Notes: generated by a model not told the origin, from the sequence alone. 64,000 bases of DNA from Bacillota bacterium (GCA_023411395.1 JAEYOV010000071.1:201956-265955), one strand, 5' to 3'; counted from the stretch's first letter, positions 35,906-45,160 are shown. Numbers and translations: made by a program.

Positions 35906-36949
35906 ATGCAGCGCGAGGAAAGCGTGCGCGCCTTGAACTGGTGCGAAAAGACAATGAGTGTGCTGCGGGAGAAGCAACTGGAGGCGTGTGAAAAGCGCTT
36001 GAGCAGCTATCCCAAAACGGGGCTGTTCGATGGCTGCACCCTTTCCGATATTCAAAATCTGTGGGATATTTCCTATTACGCCATGGAAAACCCCGGCCTG
36101 ATGCGGCTCCATCAGGTGGAGGAAGTTAAGGATCTGGTGCTGCGCAGGCTTCCCCAGGAAGTTTTGTTCGTATCCGTACGGGAGCATATGCTTCTGGAGC
36201 GGCTGCTGTCATTTGAGGGCGAAACGGAGCTTTTGGACTGGGACGAGGCCGGCGCGGCGGAAGCGCTGGTGGCAAGGCTTTGGTGCACACTGACTGTTGA
36301 AAGCGAGCATATCTATCTGCATCTGCCTCAGGTGCTGCATATTCCCATGCTGGAGGCCATGAACCGCCCCGAACATGCGGAAACCAGGGAAAAGATATTC
36401 CGCTTTGATGCCACCATGCACGGGCTTTTGTATATCGCCGGATTCCTGCATGCCCAGCAGCCCACGCTGCACTTTCTGCAGGAGGTATGCTTAAAGATGG
36501 ATGAGGAATCCTACGATTATGCACAGCGGTATCTTCGGGCCACCTTTGATTATGTGACCGATGTACAGGGGGAGATGATTCTCGTCCATCCTGGCCTTGC
36601 GGACCCCGAGCATTTGATGCGCCAGGTGCGCAGCCATGGCATCCTTTCCCTGGAATTGTCGGAAACGATGATGCTGGGGGGCATGAACGGCATCTTCCCG
36701 GAGGAAGTGCCCATCAGCGAGGAGATGTCCGGCGTATTAAAGGGTGCGCTTCGCCCGGAATACACCCCGGAGGAAGCGGTGGAGGACTTGCGGATGCTGG
36801 CCAAGCAGGGTGTTTCCCTGCCGGAGATGGAAAGCGTGCTCTCCTCCATGCTCTGGGTGCTGCCTACCCCAGCCATGTTTAGTGCCCTTGAGAAGCTTAC
36901 GGTGCAGACGCCCCGCTGGGCCGGGCTGCAGGCGGCTTTGAAACACTGA
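35906..36949 (+). CDS. Hypothetical protein
   Basis: A 347-residue, mostly alpha-helical, acidic soluble protein with no signal peptide, no membrane helix and no recognised motif. It has many Leu- and Glu-rich helices and a central TLTVESEHIYLHLPQVLH. GGGAGG lies eight bases before the ATG. It stands 25 bases behind ilvE, so it is likely to be cotranscribed, but nothing in the sequence ties it to amino acid metabolism. It is followed by a hairpin repeat element. Confidence 0.75.
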   Translation: MQREESVRALNWCEKTMSVLREKQLEACEKRLSSYPKTGLFDGCTLSDIQNLWDISYYAMENPGLMRLHQVEEVKDLVLRRLPQEVLFVSVREHMLLERLLSFEGETELLDWDEAGAAEALVARLWCTLTVESEHIYLHLPQVLHIPMLEAMNRPEHAETREKIFRFDATMHGLLYIAGFLHAQQPTLHFLQEVCLKMDEESYDYAQRYLRATFDYVTDVQGEMILVHPGLADPEHLMRQVRSHGILSLELSETMMLGGMNGIFPEEVPISEEMSGVLKGALRPEYTPEEAVEDLRMLAKQGVSLPEMESVLSSMLWVLPTPAMFSALEKLTVQTPRWAGLQAALKH

Positions 36950-36956
36950 TGTGTTT

Positions 36957-37087
36957 CGAGAAAATGGCTGAGCCATTTTCTCGAGTTTGCACGATTCACT
37001 TGTGTGCCTCACACCATCCTACGCTTCGCTTGGCTGGTCTGAGGCACACGGCCAGTGAATCGTGTAAGGAAAGCTTGCTCCGCAAGC
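36957..37087. repeat. Intergenic hairpin element, copy 2
   Basis: Same plan as copy 1: an 11-bp hairpin CGAGAAAATGG / CCATTTTCTCG (36957-36983), the link GAGTTTGCAC, an inverted repeat ACGATTCACT / AGTGAATCGT enclosing a GTGTGCCTC / GAGGCACAC pair, then TAAGGAAAGC and GCTTGC-TCC-GCAAGC (37073-37087). The 23-base block 37065-37087 is identical to 31523-31545, while the arms of the first two hairpins differ but are compensated. Confidence 0.7.
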
Positions 37088-37185
37088 GCCCCGCTGCCCA
37101 TCTGGCTCAATCTCCGCGCTGGTTCGCTACCGCTCCCATCGCTCGTTTCGCCAGCCTCCTCCACCCCGCCCTTATCCGCCACAGG

Positions 37186-37256
37186 CGGGGGCAGGGTTCC
37201 GGAGCCCGGCAAAGCCGGGCGAGACGATTACAATTGAAGGGGCTTTGCCCCTTCAA
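37186..37256. repeat. Cluster of short perfect hairpins
   Basis: Within the same gene-free stretch as copy 2: CCGCC-ACA-GGCGG (about 37177-37189), GCCCGGC-AAA-GCCGGGC (37204-37220) and TTGAAGGGGC-TTT-GCCCCTTCAA (37234-37256). The last could act as a weak terminator but has no T run. The whole 36950-37311 interval holds no credible gene. Confidence 0.55.
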
Positions 37257-37311
37257 TGCATCCCCCTCATTATTGTTCCGCATATTGGTCGTTGTGGCAC
37301 TGGAGGAAAAT

Positions 37312-38181
37312 GTGTCCGTACTGGAAGTTGTCATTCCCGATGATTTGCCGCCCATGCGGCTGGACAAATACCTGATGCGCGCGCTTCCCGGACTGCCCGC
37401 CTGGGCCATCCGGGAAGCTTTTTCCCGCCGGAACGTAAAGATGGATGGCCGGCGGGTGAAGGCGGACGCGCGAACGAAGCCTGGCGCGCAGGTTTTGGTA
37501 TACGGCGTGGGGGAAGACGGCGGATTGATGCTGGATGTGATATATGAGGATGAGCATATTCTGCTTATCAACAAGCCGGCGGGTATCAGCGTCCAGGCGG
37601 ATAGCGGCGGGGGAACCACGATTGAGGGCCTGTCCTTAGGCCATGTGCGCAAGGAAAATCCCGATGCCCAGCCTCCCCGGGCCTGCCACCGGCTGGACAA
37701 TCAAACAAGCGGCCTTTTGCTTCTGGCCAAGACAGTGAGGGCTGAAGAACTCATGACGCGCGCCTTCAAAGAGCGTAGCATGAAGAAAACGTATACCTGC
37801 CTGGTGAAGGGCACGCCTGAGCCCGGAGAAGCCACGCTGCATGCTTATTTGAAAAAGGACATCAAGGCCGCCCATGTGCAAATATTCGGCCATCCCGTTC
37901 CCGGCGGGCTGCCCATCACTACAGGTTACCGGGTGATGGAGGCGGGCAGCATTTGCCGCCTGGAGGTGGATCTGATTACCGGGCGCACCCATCAAATCCG
38001 CGCCCACCTTGCGCATGCCGGCCATCCCATCCTGGGGGATGACGCTTATGGCGACCGGGTGTTCAACCGTGAGCACGGATCGAAAAGATTGATGCTGTGC
38101 GCCTCGTCCATTACGCTATCGGGGAAAAGCGGACTTGCCTACCTGGACGGGCGGACGTTTGCCATCCTGCCGCCATTTTAA
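37312..38181 (+). CDS. RluA-family pseudouridine synthase
   Basis: A 289-residue enzyme. An N-terminal S4 RNA-binding domain (MRLDKYLMRALPGLP to about residue 70) precedes the RluA catalytic domain, with the catalytic Asp in HRLDNQTSGLLL (about 129), KTYTCLVKG, and the C-terminal GRTHQIRAHLAHAGHPILGD signature. It isomerises specific uridines in 23S rRNA or tRNA; the target among RluA, RluC and RluD types cannot be fixed. The GTG at 37312 was chosen because GGAGG lies five bases upstream; longer starts would run through the hairpin cluster. Confidence 0.9.
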   Translation: MSVLEVVIPDDLPPMRLDKYLMRALPGLPAWAIREAFSRRNVKMDGRRVKADARTKPGAQVLVYGVGEDGGLMLDVIYEDEHILLINKPAGISVQADSGGGTTIEGLSLGHVRKENPDAQPPRACHRLDNQTSGLLLLAKTVRAEELMTRAFKERSMKKTYTCLVKGTPEPGEATLHAYLKKDIKAAHVQIFGHPVPGGLPITTGYRVMEAGSICRLEVDLITGRTHQIRAHLAHAGHPILGDDAYGDRVFNREHGSKRLMLCASSITLSGKSGLAYLDGRTFAILPPF

Positions 38182-38204
38182 TTTTATTACAAAAGGAGAT
38201 TGGC

Positions 38205-39050
38205 ATGGAGAAATTACAGGTACGTTTAATCGCCATCGACATGGACGGGACTTTGTTGAACGAGGACTGCCAGATACCCGAAGAAAACATATGGGCCATG
38301 CGGGATGCGGCGGAGGCGGGTATCCGCCTGGCTATCATCAGTGGGAGGATACCGGAGGACATAAGCTTCTTTATGTCTGACGCGGGATTTGAAGATTGTT
38401 TTGTGGTGGGCTTGAACGGCGGCTATTGCCTGGACAGGCCCCATGGAGAGGCAATTTTTACGCAATACATGGATGACAGCGATGTGGAAAAGTGCATCGA
38501 TATCCTGGAGGAGGAGCGTGTGACCTATTCCGCCTTCGGGCGCAGCCATGTCGCCATCAGCCGGCCCTTTCTGACCGGGGAAGAATTGGACCATTGGGGT
38601 ACCCATTTGAAGCGCAAGGGCAATCTTTTGTATACCTATGGCATGGATGGGATCATGCAGCAGCGGGCCATCGGCACCAACAAGATCGTGTACATCGACC
38701 GGGAGGACCCAAAGCGGCTTTTGCGTATCCGGGAGAAAGTCGAAAAAATCTCCGGCGTTGAAGTCACCAGCTCCTGGATCAACAACATTGAGATCATGCC
38801 GCGCGGCGTTCACAAGGGGGCTGCTCTAGCAATGCTTTCCCAAAGGCTGCATATCGAACTTGCCCAGGTGATGGCGATAGGCGACAACGACAACGACATC
38901 CCCATGCTGACCTTGGCCGGCTACGGCGTGGCCATGGGCAACGCGCTGGAAGGCGCAAAGGCCGCGGCGGAGTTTGAGACCTGCGACAATGAAAACGCCG
39001 GGGTGGCCAAGGCCATCCGGCGGTTCGCGCTGTCTATGGATAAAGCATGA
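38205..39050 (+). CDS. Cof-type HAD-IIB sugar-phosphate phosphatase-like hydrolase
   Basis: A 281-residue HAD hydrolase. Motif I is IDMDGTLLN (about 9), motif II ISGR (about 46), motif III is the conserved Lys region KGAAL (about 205), and motif IV is GDNDNDIPML (about 227). The C2B cap between motifs II and III is typical of Cof/YidA proteins, which dephosphorylate sugar phosphates or cofactors such as pyridoxal phosphate. AAGGAG is seven bases before the ATG. It follows the RluA gene by 23 bases and is probably cotranscribed. Confidence 0.92.
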   Translation: MEKLQVRLIAIDMDGTLLNEDCQIPEENIWAMRDAAEAGIRLAIISGRIPEDISFFMSDAGFEDCFVVGLNGGYCLDRPHGEAIFTQYMDDSDVEKCIDILEEERVTYSAFGRSHVAISRPFLTGEELDHWGTHLKRKGNLLYTYGMDGIMQQRAIGTNKIVYIDREDPKRLLRIREKVEKISGVEVTSSWINNIEIMPRGVHKGAALAMLSQRLHIELAQVMAIGDNDNDIPMLTLAGYGVAMGNALEGAKAAAEFETCDNENAGVAKAIRRFALSMDKA

Positions 39051-39091
39051 TAGCTTGGAGAACAAATATGCTGGTTTGAGTATCCTGAATG

Positions 39092-39634
39092 TTATAACCT
39101 AAGTGTTTTATTTAACTTTTTCTTGTATTGGGAAAAGAGGATTGCCCCTGCCGCCATCGATACAACTCCCATGAATATAATATAGTTCGGCTGATATCCC
39201 AGTTGCTCTATGTCAGCTTTGTATTGGGCAATGGAAAGAAGCGGACTGAAAATAATCCAGATATATACAAAGGTGGACCAAACGGCGGAATGGTGGTACC
39301 GCTTCGCAGTTAAGCATATCCAAAGCAGTATGGACAGAAAATACACCGCTAGCCTTACCGTAAACTCTACATTTATTATTTCAAGCGCATGCGCAAAGAT
39401 AAAGGATGCGGATTTGCTTTGGATGAAAGCGTAAAGAAGCGTTGTGATCAAAAAGTTTACGCCAATTCTTGCTATATTCATAATTAAAAGCGCCCAGAAC
39501 CAATGCATGCCAGCCTTTTTGGGCGGGACGGCAAAAAGGATATTCGGTTCTGCCTGATGAAAAACCTCACCGCATTCCATGCAGAGGTTTGCTGTTGGCG
39601 GATTGTCTTTTCCGCAATTCGGACATGCTTTCAT
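39092..39634 (-). CDS. Zinc-ribbon membrane protein
   Basis: A 180-residue protein with an N-terminal zinc ribbon (CPNCGKDNPPTANLCMECG, two CxxC pairs) followed by four hydrophobic helices. Proteins of this plan are common in Firmicutes and their function is unknown. The ATG at 39634 has GGAGG eight bases upstream. It is convergent with the HAD gene and divergent from carA. Confidence 0.8.
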   Translation of the reverse strand: MKACPNCGKDNPPTANLCMECGEVFHQAEPNILFAVPPKKAGMHWFWALLIMNIARIGVNFLITTLLYAFIQSKSASFIFAHALEIINVEFTVRLAVYFLSILLWICLTAKRYHHSAVWSTFVYIWIIFSPLLSIAQYKADIEQLGYQPNYIIFMGVVSMAAGAILFSQYKKKLNKTLRL

Positions 39635-39776
39635 TTCTCTGTACCTCCGCATAAAAAGCGAACATTTTTTCTCTATTAAATTATGCCGGATGAAATTGTC
39701 AAGAGATGTAAATTTTTTTGCTCGCCAGATGGCATTTTTGCGTTTTATTTTCGGACAGGAATTTGATGAACAGGTA

Positions 39777-39805
39777 TTGAATATATATTTAAAAAGATGT
39801 ATAAT
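39777..39805 (+). promoter_or_regulatory. Promoter of carAB-dapF
   Basis: TTGAAT (39777-39782), 17-base spacer, perfect TATAAT (39800-39805). The leader before carA is only about 35 bases, so a PyrR-type attenuator is not present. Confidence 0.65.
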
Positions 39806-39847
39806 AATTCAAATCCCCAAACAGGGCGGGCAAAGGTGGGAGCATTG

Positions 39848-40939
39848 ATGCAAAAAGGTTACCTGCTGCTGGAAAACGGGCAGTTATACGAAGGCAAAAT
39901 CTTCGGCGCGATACGGGAAGCGTCGGGGGAGCTTGTGTTTACCACGAATATGACGGGCTACCTGGAGACCCTGACAGACCCAAGCTATTACGGCCAGATG
40001 GTTGTTCAAACCTTTCCCATGATCGGGAATTATGGGGTGATCCCAGAGGATTTTGAAAGCAAGGCTCCCCGGCTGTCCGCCTATATCGTGCGGGGATGGT
40101 GCGAGGCTCCCAGCAACTTCCGCTGCCAGGGCACGCTGGATGCGCTATTGAAGAAAGCAAATATTCCCGGCCTGTATGATCTGGATACCAGGGCGCTGAC
40201 GAAGGTTATCCGCCAAAAGGGCGTGATGAACGCTATGCTTTTGCATGAAAATCCGTCAGACATCGAAACTCTGACACAATCCATGAAAGCCTGGCCTTCT
40301 CCCAAGGTGGAGGATGTGACCTGTGTGTCGGTGGAAAGGGAAGTGCCGGAGGAAATAAAATTCCGTGTGGTGTTGATGGATTTCGGGGCCAAGGGGAGCA
40401 TTTGCAAAAATCTTGTCCATCGCGGCTGCGAGGTGGTCACGGTGCCCTCCTACGCCACGGCGGAAGAGGTCCTGGCTTATAAGCCCGACGGGGTGATGCT
40501 CTCCAACGGCCCGGGCGACCCAGCGGACAACGTGAACATCATCGCTGAGCTGCATAAACTGTGTCAAAGCAATGTGCCCATCTTCGGTATCTGCCTGGGG
40601 CACCAGTTGCTGGCCCTGGCCAGGGGCGGGATGACGGAAAAGCTGAAATACGGACATCGGGGCGGCAACCAGCCGGTGAAAGACCTGGCAACAGGGCAGA
40701 TGTACATGTCCAGCCAGAATCATGGCTATGCCGTATCCGTGAACCATTTACCCCAGGGCAGCCGCTTGCGTTTTGAAAACGGCAACGACTATACCTGCGA
40801 AGGCATCGACTATTTGGACATCCCGGCCTTTTCGGTGCAGTTCCACCCGGAGGCTGCCTGCGGCCCGCTGGATACCCGTTTTTTGTTCGACCGCTTTCTT
40901 GCGCTGATGGGAGGGAATCAAAATGCCGCTCAATCCTGA
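39848..40939 (+). CDS. carA: Carbamoyl-phosphate synthase small subunit
   Basis: A 363-residue glutaminase subunit. The N-terminal CarA domain (GYLLLENGQLYEGK, TTNMTGYLETLTDPSY) is followed by a class I glutamine amidotransferase domain with nucleophile Cys in GICLGHQLLA (about 250) and His and Glu in FHPEA. It makes ammonia from glutamine for the large subunit in arginine and pyrimidine synthesis. The ATG at 39848 has GTGGGAG about five bases upstream; an earlier in-frame ATG at 39797 lies within the promoter. The end of the gene overlaps the start of carB by 17 bases. Confidence 0.95.
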   Translation: MQKGYLLLENGQLYEGKIFGAIREASGELVFTTNMTGYLETLTDPSYYGQMVVQTFPMIGNYGVIPEDFESKAPRLSAYIVRGWCEAPSNFRCQGTLDALLKKANIPGLYDLDTRALTKVIRQKGVMNAMLLHENPSDIETLTQSMKAWPSPKVEDVTCVSVEREVPEEIKFRVVLMDFGAKGSICKNLVHRGCEVVTVPSYATAEEVLAYKPDGVMLSNGPGDPADNVNIIAELHKLCQSNVPIFGICLGHQLLALARGGMTEKLKYGHRGGNQPVKDLATGQMYMSSQNHGYAVSVNHLPQGSRLRFENGNDYTCEGIDYLDIPAFSVQFHPEAACGPLDTRFLFDRFLALMGGNQNAAQS

Positions 40940-43900
40940 TATCCGGCGGGTGCTGATCATCGGCTCCGGCCCCATCGTCATCGGGCAGGCGGCGGAATTC
41001 GACTACGCCGGCTCCCAGGCCTGCCGGGCGCTGAAGGAAGCGGGACTCGAAGTGATTCTCATCAACCCCAATCCTGCCACCATCATGACCGATCGGGCCA
41101 TGGCCACCAAGGTATATATCGAGCCGCTCACGCTGGAAACCATCCGCCGCATCATCGTGAAGGAAAAACCCGACAGTCTGCTTTCCACCCTGGGCGGGCA
41201 AAGCGGCCTAACGCTGTCCATGCAATTGGACAAGGAGGGCTTTCTTGCCGCCCACGGAGTGAAGCTTCTGGGCGCCTGCCGGGATACCATCGAGAAGGCG
41301 GAGGACAGGCAGCAGTTTAAGGATACCATGCAACTGATCGGCCAGCCCGTGATCCCCTCCAAGGTTGTGACGAAGGTGGAGACGGCGCTGGAATTTGCCG
41401 CGGAGACCGGCTATCCCGTTATCATACGCCCGGCGTATACCCTGGGCGGCAGCGGCGGCGGCATCGCGGCTGATGAAAAGGAGCTTGCGGAAACTGCCGG
41501 GAACGGCCTTCGCATGTCTCCCATCGGGCAGATATTGGTGGAAAAGTGCATTTCCGGCTGGAAGGAAATCGAGTTTGAGGTCATGCGGGACGCCGCCGGC
41601 AACGTGGTATCGGTGTGCAGTATGGAAAATTTCGATCCCGTGGGCATACACACGGGGGACAGCATTGTGGCGGCTCCTGCCTTGACGCTGGCCGACAAGG
41701 AATTTCAAATGCTGCGCCGGGCGGCGCTGGATATTATTGATACATTGAAGGTGGAGGGCGGCTGCAATGTGCAGTTTGCGCTGCACCCTAATAGCTTTGA
41801 GTATGCCGTGATCGAGGTCAATCCCCGCGTTTCCCGCTCCTCCGCGCTGGCCTCCAAGGCCACGGGATATCCCATTGCCAAGGTTTCGGCGCAAATCGCC
41901 ATCGGCTACACGCTGGATGAAATCAAAAATGCCGTTACAGGCAAAACCTGCGCCTGTTTTGAGCCAGCGCTGGATTATGTGGTGGTGAAGCTGCCCAAAT
42001 GGCCCTTTGACAAGTTCGTGTACGGACGGCGCACCCTGGGTACCCAGATGAAGGCCACCGGAGAAGTGATGGCCATCGGTACATGCTTTGAACAGGCGCT
42101 GATGAAAGCGGTTCGCGGCGCGGAAATCGCCCAGGACACGCTGCGCATGAAAAAGCTGAAGCGCCTTTCCATACAGGAATTGCTGGCTTTTATCGGCGGC
42201 ACCACCGACGAGCGGCTGTTTGCTTTGTATGAGGCTATGGACAGGGGAATTTTCCTGGAAGAGTTGAACCGGCTCACGAAAATCGACCTGTTTTTCCTGC
42301 AAAAGGTCAAAAACCTGCTGGATATGGAAAAGCTGCTGTTGCAGGGAAACCTCACAGAGGAAACCTACCTGCGAGCCAAAAAGTACGGCTATCCGGACGC
42401 GGCCATCCGGCGCATCAGCGGGTGTGAAATTGCAAATCCCCGCTATCCCGTATACAAGATGGTGGATACCTGCGCCGCGGAGTTCGAGGCACAGACGCCC
42501 TACTTTTACGCCACCTGCGACGACCAGAACGAGGCGGAGGAATTCATTGCCCAAAAGGGAGGAAGGAAGCCCTGTGTGGCGGTTTTGGGCTCCGGACCCA
42601 TCCGCATCGGCCAGGGCATCGAGTTTGACTATGCCTCCGTCCATTGCGTATGGACTTTGAAGCAGTACGGCTATGACGTGGTGATGATCAATAACAACCC
42701 GGAAACCGTGTCTACGGACTTTGATACCGCCGACAGGCTGTACTTTGAGCCCCTGACTCCTGAGGACGTGATGGGTGTTTTGCATACCGAAAAGCCCCTG
42801 GGGGTGGTAGTGGCTTTCGGCGGACAGACGGCCATAAGGCTTACGAATTTCCTTCATAAGGCGGGCATTCCTATTCTTGGCACAAGCGCGGACAGCATCG
42901 ACGCGGCGGAGGACCGTAAACGCTTTGATGAAATTCTCGAACGGGTGCACATCCGGCGTCCCGCGGGCTGCACCGTGCGCACGCTGGAGGATGCGGTTGC
43001 TGCTGCGGAACAGTTGGGCTATCCTGTATTATTGCGCCCCTCCTACGTGCTGGGCGGCCAGAACATGATCATTGCCTTTACCGGAGACGATATACGGGAA
43101 TACATGCAAATCATACTTGCCCAGGGCATCGAAAACCCTATCCTTATCGATCAGTACTTGCTGGGCGTGGAGGTGGAGGTGGACGCCATCTGCGACGGGG
43201 CGGATGTGCTGATCCCCGGCATCATGGAGCATATCGAGCGCGCGGGCGTGCATTCAGGTGACTCTATTGCGGTCTATCCCGCGTGGAATCTGAACGGCGC
43301 GCTGATCCAGCGGATTCTGGAGGCCACACGCGCGCTGGCTGTGGAAATGAACACCGTGGGGCTCATCAACATCCAGTACGTGATCCACCACAACCAGCTT
43401 TACGTGATCGAGGCCAACCCCAGGGCTTCCCGCACGGTGCCCTATATTAGCAAGGTGACGGGCCTGCCTGTGGTGGACCTGGCGGTGCGCTGCATGCTGG
43501 GGGAGAAGCTGTCCGATATGGGCTACGGTACAGGGCTTTTCCGCCAGGCGCCTTATTACGCGGTGAAAGTCCCCACCTTCTCCTTTGAAAAGCTGGCAGA
43601 CGTGGATACGCACCTGGGGCCGGAAATGAAATCCACCGGAGAGGTGCTGGGGGTGGGCCGCACGCTGGAGGAGGCGCTGTTCAAGGGCCTGATCGGGGCA
43701 GGCTACAAGATGCGCAAAACGGGCGGCCTGTTGGTTTCGGTGCGGGATAACGACAAGCGGGAGGCGGCGGAGACGGCGCGCAAGTTTGCTGCCCTGGGCT
43801 TTTCCCTGTACGCCACCCCCGGAACCTGTAAGGTTTTATTGGAGGCCGGGCTGAAGGCAACGGAAGTGGACCGGGAGGATACCGCCGCTTTATTGGAGCA

Positions 43901-44945
43901 GGGATATGTGCACATCGTGATCTCCACCTCCAGCAAGGGGCGGTTCCCGACCAAAAACAGCGTAAAGCTCCGGCGCAAGGCGGTGGAGCGGGCCATTCCC
44001 GTCTTCACCAGCATGGATACCGCCAACGCGCTTTGTAATTCTTTGGCCTCCCGTTACTCCCAGGAGAGTATGGAACTGGTGGACATGAACCACATGCGCA
44101 AAACGCGGGAGAAGCTGCATTTTATCAAAATGCGTGCCACGGGCAACGATTACATTTATTTTGACTGCTTTGAACAGGAGATTTTGAGTCCTGAGTCTTT
44201 GAGCGTGCGTGTATCCAGCCGGCGCAAGGGCATTGGCGGCGACGGCATTGTACTGATCCTGCCCTCAGAAAAAGCGGACGCGAAGATGCGCATGTTCAAC
44301 GCCGACGGCAGCGAAGGGCAGGTAGCCGGCAATGCCATGCGCTGCGTGGGGAAATACCTGTACGAATCCGGCCTTGTGCGTAAGGAGTTTATCACGCTGG
44401 AAACGGGCGGCGGGATGAAGTCATTGCAACTATACATTCGGGAGGATACGGTGTACTCCGCCTGCGTCAAGATGGGCCAGCCGGATTTTACGCCCTGGCG
44501 GGTACCGGTCATGCTGGAAGGCGAGGTCATCCGCCGCAAGGTGCAATTGGCGGGCGGAGAGTGGGAAATCACGTGCCTTTCCATGGGCAACCCCCACTGC
44601 GTGATCTTTGTGCCTGACGTGGATCAAATCGATATCGAGACAATCGGCCCCGACATGGAGTATGATCCCCTGTTTCCCCAGCGTGCCAACATTTCCTTTG
44701 CCCAATTGATCGACCGCAACACCCTGAAAATGCGGGTGTGGGAGCGTGGCATCGGCGAAACATGGGCCTGCGGCACGGGCGCCTGCGCCGTTGCCGCCGC
44801 GGCGGTGCGCTGCGGCCTTTGTGACAGGGATACGGATATCTCCCTGCGCCTGATCGGCGGGGAACTGGTGATCCGCTATGATGACGAGGGCATCTGGATG
44901 ACAGGGGACGCGCAAAAGGACTTTGAGGGGGATATTGAGATTTAG
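40923..44945 (+). CDS. carB: Carbamoyl-phosphate synthase large subunit fused to diaminopimelate epimerase (CarB-DapF)
   Basis: One unbroken frame of 1340 residues. Residues 1 to about 1060 are a complete CarB: two ATP-grasp halves, each with a GSGPI-IGQ start (GSGPIVIGQAAEFDYAG and GSGPIRIGQGIEFDYAS), and a C-terminal MGS-like allosteric domain ending in ELVDMNHMR, the normal CarB end. From about residue 1063 it continues without a stop into a full-length DapF (about 278 residues): KMRATGNDYIYFD, GGDGIVLI, MFNADGSEG, GNPHCVIF and ACGTGACAVAA. DapF converts LL- to meso-diaminopimelate for lysine and peptidoglycan synthesis using two Cys. The second Cys (ACGTGA) is present, but the first, normally in a CGN motif, is Ala (QVAGNAMRC). 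No clear ribosome site precedes the epimerase part. Function of the fused domain is therefore uncertain. Confidence 0.93.
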   Translation: MPLNPDIRRVLIIGSGPIVIGQAAEFDYAGSQACRALKEAGLEVILINPNPATIMTDRAMATKVYIEPLTLETIRRIIVKEKPDSLLSTLGGQSGLTLSMQLDKEGFLAAHGVKLLGACRDTIEKAEDRQQFKDTMQLIGQPVIPSKVVTKVETALEFAAETGYPVIIRPAYTLGGSGGGIAADEKELAETAGNGLRMSPIGQILVEKCISGWKEIEFEVMRDAAGNVVSVCSMENFDPVGIHTGDSIVAAPALTLADKEFQMLRRAALDIIDTLKVEGGCNVQFALHPNSFEYAVIEVNPRVSRSSALASKATGYPIAKVSAQIAIGYTLDEIKNAVTGKTCACFEPALDYVVVKLPKWPFDKFVYGRRTLGTQMKATGEVMAIGTCFEQALMKAVRGAEIAQDTLRMKKLKRLSIQELLAFIGGTTDERLFALYEAMDRGIFLEELNRLTKIDLFFLQKVKNLLDMEKLLLQGNLTEETYLRAKKYGYPDAAIRRISGCEIANPRYPVYKMVDTCAAEFEAQTPYFYATCDDQNEAEEFIAQKGGRKPCVAVLGSGPIRIGQGIEFDYASVHCVWTLKQYGYDVVMINNNPETVSTDFDTADRLYFEPLTPEDVMGVLHTEKPLGVVVAFGGQTAIRLTNFLHKAGIPILGTSADSIDAAEDRKRFDEILERVHIRRPAGCTVRTLEDAVAAAEQLGYPVLLRPSYVLGGQNMIIAFTGDDIREYMQIILAQGIENPILIDQYLLGVEVEVDAICDGADVLIPGIMEHIERAGVHSGDSIAVYPAWNLNGALIQRILEATRALAVEMNTVGLINIQYVIHHNQLYVIEANPRASRTVPYISKVTGLPVVDLAVRCMLGEKLSDMGYGTGLFRQAPYYAVKVPTFSFEKLADVDTHLGPEMKSTGEVLGVGRTLEEALFKGLIGAGYKMRKTGGLLVSVRDNDKREAAETARKFAALGFSLYATPGTCKVLLEAGLKATEVDREDTAALLEQGYVHIVISTSSKGRFPTKNSVKLRRKAVERAIPVFTSMDTANALCNSLASRYSQESMELVDMNHMRKTREKLHFIKMRATGNDYIYFDCFEQEILSPESLSVRVSSRRKGIGGDGIVLILPSEKADAKMRMFNADGSEGQVAGNAMRCVGKYLYESGLVRKEFITLETGGGMKSLQLYIREDTVYSACVKMGQPDFTPWRVPVMLEGEVIRRKVQLAGGEWEITCLSMGNPHCVIFVPDVDQIDIETIGPDMEYDPLFPQRANISFAQLIDRNTLKMRVWERGIGETWACGTGACAVAAAAVRCGLCDRDTDISLRLIGGELVIRYDDEGIWMTGDAQKDFEGDIEI

Positions 44946-45056
44946 ACTGTCCTTCCGATTTGTTTGGGTACAAATATAGTGGCTTCGTGCCCGAGGGCAA
45001 TCGGAAGTTGATACGAGTCATTAACAGGTTTTGAACTGGCATGAATGCATAAAGAA

Positions 45057-45088
45057 AGCGCCGCCTTCGTATGTTGGAAGACGGCGCT
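45057..45088. terminator. Hairpin terminator between convergent operons
   Basis: AGCGCCG-C-CTTC and GAAG-A-CGGCGCT form a long stem. On the minus strand it is followed by TTCTTTAT, fitting the end of the aminotransferase-tyrS-yigZ operon; it may also stop carB-dapF transcripts. Confidence 0.65.
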
Positions 45089-45160
45089 GCACTTTCTATG
45101 ATTGTTTAGTTCAGGCGTAGCTTTCAAACGACCTTCCATAAACGGCATCCTTCATGAATG

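Noticed and set aside
36949..37311. N-terminal extension of the RluA protein
   Set aside because: The open frame crosses repeat hairpins and shows no conserved domain; GTG 37312 has a proper ribosome site and starts at the S4 domain.
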